Shown: one piece after another, positions 5,398 to 8,492 of the stretch
How the letters are laid out: each line of letters begins with the position of its first letter
Position numbering within the stretch: the first letter of the stretch is position 1
DNA from: CAYVQE01 sp964633205
GTDB taxonomy: Bacteria > Myxococcota > B64-G9
NCBI GenBank assembly: GCA_964633205.1
Contig: CAZWFN010000209.1
Span: 1-8,492 of the forward strand
DNA length: 8,492 nucleotides
Direction: 5' to 3'
Program-made: the position numbers and the translations under genes
Notes under the pieces: model-generated
What the model saw: the letters and a program-made list of their open reading frames with translations, nothing else
What the model was told of the DNA's origin: nothing
Database searches by the model: none

Positions 5398-6781
5398 GCG
5401 CGGGCGGCAGGGGGGTGTTCCATTCGAAGGACTTCAACTCGCCCGCGGAGTAGACGCCCGCGGCGCCGTCGCGGCGCAGCTGCCAGCGGGTGGCGACCTG
5501 GATGCCGTCGAATGTCGACCATGCCTCGTTGACCCGGGTGACCATGTCCATGCCGAACTCGGTGCGCAGCCAGCCGCGCTCGCCGAGCACCCGCCCCGCG
5601 GCGTCGATGTACAGCAGGCTGGCAAAGCCGCCCGGCAGCCGGATGAGCAGCCGCTCGGCCGGCTGGCCGGCGAAGTCGGCCGCGCCCAGCGGGCTCAGCA
5701 GCGCCTGGGGCTCGGCCAGCGCCCGGGCCAGCCAGTGGGCCGAGGTGGCGCTTCGCAACAGCCGCTCCAGGCCGTGGTGCAGGTTGGGCTGCAGAGGCTG
5801 GCGGCGGCCCGCCGCCGGCTGGCGGAAGCCGCCCTGGCCGCTGGCATAGCGCGCCGTGAAACGGTCTTCGCCGCGGCGGGCTTCGAGCCGCAGCGCGCCC
5901 GCCCGGACATCGGCGTACAGCTCCACCGCCCAATCCATGCGCCCGTCCGGCGCCGCGCTCCAGCCCGCAGACGCCAGCCGCAGCGTGGCCGGCAGCGCCG
6001 CCGGCTCGGCCAGGCCCAGCCAGCGCGCCGCCCGCTCGGCCAGCTTCCGGCCGCGCGCGGCCGCGGCCGCGTCCGCCGGCTCGAAGCGCTCCACCCCGAA
6101 CAGGAAGGCCGGCGGCTCCAGGCCGAAGGTCCAGCGCGACCAGTCGATGTTGTTCGCGCTGCGCTGGTGCAGGCTCAACAGCCTGAGCTGCATCCAGGCC
6201 GGCTCGGTCAGCCCGCAGCGCACCGGGTTGCGGCCGCGGCAGGCGTAGTGGGTGACCAGCTGGCGCCACAGCGCCCACTGCGAATCTTTGCACACCTCCA
6301 GGCCGAAGATGCCGGCGGCGCCGAAGGGCAGGTAGCGCTCGGGGTCGATCAGCGCCTGCCACACCGCGGCCGCCCGCTGGCGGCCCTGGGCCGCCAGCCC
6401 GGCGATGAGCTCCCGGCCGAGATACTCGGCCGGGCCGGGCCACAGCTGGTTGTAGACCAGCCCGACCCGCGCGTCGTGCAGCTTGCGCTCGATGCTCCAG
6501 GCGGCGTCATCGGGGAAGACGATGTGCGGCGGGCTGACCCAGTCGTGCTGGTGCGGCCCGACCCATTGGTCCATGGGCGCGGTCGGCTCCACCTTGGGCT
6601 CGGCCGACTCCAGCGCCCCCCACAGCCAGCGCTCGACCACCACCTCGCGCGTGGCCCCGCACAGCCGGCAGTAGGTCTGGCGCCACTCGCTGGAGGCGAA
6701 GTCGGCCGGCACCACCATCAGCCCGACCGCCACCCCCACGACCACCAGCGCCACCAGCGTCCATGTCTTGCGCCTGCTCAT
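5384..6781 (-). CDS. Membrane-anchored protein of unknown family with CxxC motif and possible LolA-like C-terminus
   Basis: The 465-residue product starts at the ATG at 6781 (MSRRKTW), with a TGGTGGGA stretch just upstream as a weak ribosome site. Residues 8-24 are a single membrane helix, so the rest probably faces the periplasm. Next comes YCRLCG (Cys38, Cys41) and, 40 residues on, GPHQHDW, a Cys/His arrangement that could bind a metal. The middle (about 90-200) is helical and rich in short repeats, somewhat HEAT-like. It holds further cysteines (VCKDSQ, YACRG, VRCG). The last 90 residues alternate strands, with LLYIDAAGRVLGE and STFDGIQVATRW. This pattern resembles the closing strands of LolA-like lipid-carrier folds, but it is only a resemblance. 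I do not recognise the family. A deleted paralog lies at 4393-4722. A probable terminator separates it from the gene upstream. Confidence 0.82.
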   Translation of the reverse strand: MSRRKTWTLVALVVVGVAVGLMVVPADFASSEWRQTYCRLCGATREVVVERWLWGALESAEPKVEPTAPMDQWVGPHQHDWVSPPHIVFPDDAAWSIERKLHDARVGLVYNQLWPGPAEYLGRELIAGLAAQGRQRAAAVWQALIDPERYLPFGAAGIFGLEVCKDSQWALWRQLVTHYACRGRNPVRCGLTEPAWMQLRLLSLHQRSANNIDWSRWTFGLEPPAFLFGVERFEPADAAAAARGRKLAERAARWLGLAEPAALPATLRLASAGWSAAPDGRMDWAVELYADVRAGALRLEARRGEDRFTARYASGQGGFRQPAAGRRQPLQPNLHHGLERLLRSATSAHWLARALAEPQALLSPLGAADFAGQPAERLLIRLPGGFASLLYIDAAGRVLGERGWLRTEFGMDMVTRVNEAWSTFDGIQVATRWQLRRDGAAGVYSAGELKSFEWNTPLPPAPEPR

Positions 6782-6854
6782 CGTCCCACCATGCTATCTC
6801 CGCCCCGCCCAACCGTCCACCGGCCGCTGCTCACGCTGGTCGACGGATAGAACG

Positions 6855-6877
6855 AAAAAACCCTTGTCAGCCACGGG
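6855..6877 (-). terminator. Probable Rho-independent terminator after the metallopeptidase gene
   Basis: On the minus strand, CCCGTG, GCTGA, CAAGGG form a six-pair stem with one mismatch, followed directly by TTTTTT. It lies 88 bp after the metallopeptidase stop and upstream of the unknown membrane protein, whose transcription is then presumably separate. The stem is short, hence moderate confidence. Confidence 0.5.
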
Positions 6878-6885
6878 CGCCTTTT

Positions 6886-6931
6886 CGATTTTTGGCTCAA
6901 GCGGAGTTCCAAACAAAAAGGGAGGGTCCCA
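6886..6931. other. AT-rich inverted repeat and an orphan Shine-Dalgarno/ATG on the plus strand
   Basis: TTTTTGGCTC, AAGCG, GAGTTCCAAACAAAAA make an imperfect inverted repeat at about 6889-6918. T-runs precede it and A-runs follow it on both strands, the opposite of a terminator. On the plus strand AGGGAGG (6919-6925) lies 5 nt before an ATG at 6931 that opens only a 40-codon Arg/Pro/Gly-rich frame antisense to the metallopeptidase tail. It may be a promoter or operator region, or the cut start of a lost gene. Confidence 0.25.
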
Positions 6932-6964
6932 TGAGCCGGCCGCACGGGCGGCAGGGTGCCGGGC

Positions 6965-8492
6965 TCAGCCGTCCGGGCCGCCGAGCACACAGCGGCCCTG
7001 GCTGCAGGCGGCCCGCGCGCGATCCTCCAGCATGGCCAGGTAGCGGCTCTTGACAGCCCGGTTCAGCGCCGCCCGGCGCCGTCGCTCGACGGCCCCGCAG
7101 GGCCCGGGGCGGCAGCCCGTGCGGCAGCGGGGCAGGCCCACCACCACGCAATCGGCGTCGACCCGGCACTGCTCGGCCAGGCGCGGGTAGTCGGCATAGG
7201 TGCCCATGCGCGCGTAGGAGGCATCGGCCGCGAAGCGCCGCGCCGCCGCCCCGGCGCCGTCGCCGTCCAGCAGGCGCAGGGCATCGCGCAGCATGGCCCT
7301 GGTGTTGTCGGCCTGCGCGGGCTGCAGGTGCCGCAGCGCGGGGCGGATGAGCTCCACGGCCGTCCCGGGCCGGCCGGCGCCGATCAGGGCCTCGGCCAGG
7401 TTGCACCTGGCCTCGGCCATCCGCGCCGGACCGTTCCAGGCGTAGTCCCGGATGAAGCCATCGAAGGCCTGCGCCGCCCGGCCGTAGTGGCCGGCCAGCA
7501 GCAGCCTTCTGGCGCGGATGTAGGCGGCCTTGGTGGCCAGCCAGGGATAGGCGCTGCCCTCGGCGATCAGCGCCGCCAGCGCCGCCAGCGTGGCTTCCGG
7601 CGCGGTGGCGTCGTAGCTCAGGGTGGCGAACAGGAAGCGCGCCGGCTGGACCAGGAAGGAGTCCGGATGCTGCTGCAGCAGGGCGCGCAGCTGGCGGCCG
7701 GCGCCGGCCGCATCCCCGGCCCGGCGCCGGGCCACGGCCGCCGCCAGCGCCTCCGCGCCGCTGTCGCGCAGCATCGCCTCGATGGCGGCCGCGCCGTGGC
7801 GCCTGGAGCGCGCCACGAACTCCGCCAGGGGCACACCGGTCACCGCCTCCAGCGCAGCGTCGTGCGCCGCACCGGCCACCACGACCCGCTCGAGCACCCG
7901 CTGCACCCCGGCCACGCCGTGGCGCCGCTGCAGCAGATCGAACACGAAGCCCTCGTCGAGGTAGTTGCTCCCATCGATCCGCTCCCCGGCCAGCCCGTCC
8001 AGTACGGACGCGGGCTCCTGGCCCCGCATGATCCGGCGCGCGACCTCCAGCCGCACCTTGGCGCTCAGCTGCCCGGCCGCCCACACCGCGGCCCCCTCGC
8101 GGAACCAGCGCGGCAGCTCGCCGTAGCGGTCCCCCATCGCCTGGCGCATCACGGCGTGGGTCAGCTCATGGGTCAGCGTCCGGTCGATGTCCAGGCAGCC
8201 GACCACCAAGCGCTCCAGCCCGATCTCGCACAGCTGCAGCACCCCGTCGGGGGAGGCGGCGCGCCGCGAGACGGCCTTGTGGACGAAGTCGTCCTCGGCG
8301 TCGCGAAAGGACAGCACGACGGCCTCCGCATCGACCACCGCCGAGCCCGTCCGGCGCACCACCCGCTGCAGCGCGGCCCGCCGCAAAGCGCCGGCGCGGG
8401 CCAGCAGCCGCTGCACCCGCGGATGCTCCTGGTACTTGCCGGCGTAAGAAACATCGACCCCGTCGACAAAGGGCCGCTCGATGAACTCCAGC
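6965..8492 (-). CDS. HExxH metallopeptidase (peptidase MA-like) with helical repeats and a Cys-rich tail, 5' end outside window
   Basis: The frame is open to the right edge of the window, beginning at the codon at 8491, so the N-terminus and any signal peptide are missing. The zinc motif HELTH (codons at 8170-8156) is followed after 19 residues by the Glu of LPRWFREGAAVW. This is the gluzincin arrangement of the peptidase MA family, in which two His and the downstream Glu bind zinc. After it come about 230 residues of helical, Ala-rich, TPR-like repeats (GRQLRALLQQHPDS, AGHYGRAAQAFDGFI). The last 75 residues hold a cysteine module: CRVDADC, then several Cys, an NRAV helix and CSQGRC, similar in style to CxxDxDC tails of myxobacterial secreted proteins. 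This suggests export and disulphides. All three catalytic positions are present. The substrate is unknown. Confidence 0.85.
   Translation of the reverse strand, partial: LEFIERPFVDGVDVSYAGKYQEHPRVQRLLARAGALRRAALQRVVRRTGSAVVDAEAVVLSFRDAEDDFVHKAVSRRAASPDGVLQLCEIGLERLVVGCLDIDRTLTHELTHAVMRQAMGDRYGELPRWFREGAAVWAAGQLSAKVRLEVARRIMRGQEPASVLDGLAGERIDGSNYLDEGFVFDLLQRRHGVAGVQRVLERVVVAGAAHDAALEAVTGVPLAEFVARSRRHGAAAIEAMLRDSGAEALAAAVARRRAGDAAGAGRQLRALLQQHPDSFLVQPARFLFATLSYDATAPEATLAALAALIAEGSAYPWLATKAAYIRARRLLLAGHYGRAAQAFDGFIRDYAWNGPARMAEARCNLAEALIGAGRPGTAVELIRPALRHLQPAQADNTRAMLRDALRLLDGDGAGAAARRFAADASYARMGTYADYPRLAEQCRVDADCVVVGLPRCRTGCRPGPCGAVERRRRAALNRAVKSRYLAMLEDRARAACSQGRCVLGGPDG

Noticed and set aside
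5003..6850. Long plus-strand open frame (615 codons)
   Set aside because: It is antisense to the membrane-anchored protein and part of DUF302. Its composition is shadow-like, and the minus frame has clear domain patterns.
6897..8084. Second long minus-strand frame overlapping the metallopeptidase
   Set aside because: It is offset by one base from the frame carrying HELTH, the repeats and the cysteine tail. It is Arg/Gly/Pro-rich low-complexity sequence.

Overview
This is a GC-rich bacterial window (roughly two thirds G+C by eye, third codon positions mostly G/C). It contains cysteine-rich, EGF-like and CxxDxDC-type secreted proteins, lipoproteins and a gluzincin-like metallopeptidase. That combination suggests a myxobacterial or other deltaproteobacterial-type genome. 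This is an inference from protein style; no marker gene is present. All genes that look intact and whose ends are visible stop with TGA.

Layout. Positions 2-958 (+) hold the 3' part of a membrane-bound sensor histidine kinase. Positions 959-1348 are gene debris: a GAF-domain C-terminus on the minus strand (1002-1190) and an unrecognised C-terminus on the plus strand (1159-1326) meet head to head. From 1349 to the right edge every supported gene is on the minus strand. In transcription order, right to left, these are: a HExxH metallopeptidase cut by the window end; a probable terminator (6855-6877); a membrane-anchored protein of unknown family (5384-6781); a broken SHOCT-like mini-gene (5156-5293); a DUF302 protein (4747-5145); an internally deleted paralog of the unknown membrane protein (4393-4722); a Fic-family AMP transferase behind an AT-rich promoter island (3250-4296); a start-less membrane-tail remnant (3081-3290); a cysteine-rich EGF-like lipoprotein interrupted by an in-frame TAG (2075-2998); and a thioredoxin-like lipoprotein (1349-1828).

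How it works together. Most products are predicted to be envelope-facing (two lipoproteins, one anchored protein, one probable exported peptidase), but no single pathway links them. The region looks rearranged. It has three decayed genes, a pair of back-to-back gene ends, and a 20-bp direct repeat in three near-identical copies (3075, 4387, 5378), each lying across the stop codon of a minus-strand frame. Two of the copies bracket Fic. Fic, with its AT-rich upstream region, is the best candidate for an acquired gene. I see no complete new multi-gene system. The points most worth a second look are the three in-frame TAG codons, the triple repeat around Fic, and the membrane-protein/deleted-paralog pair.
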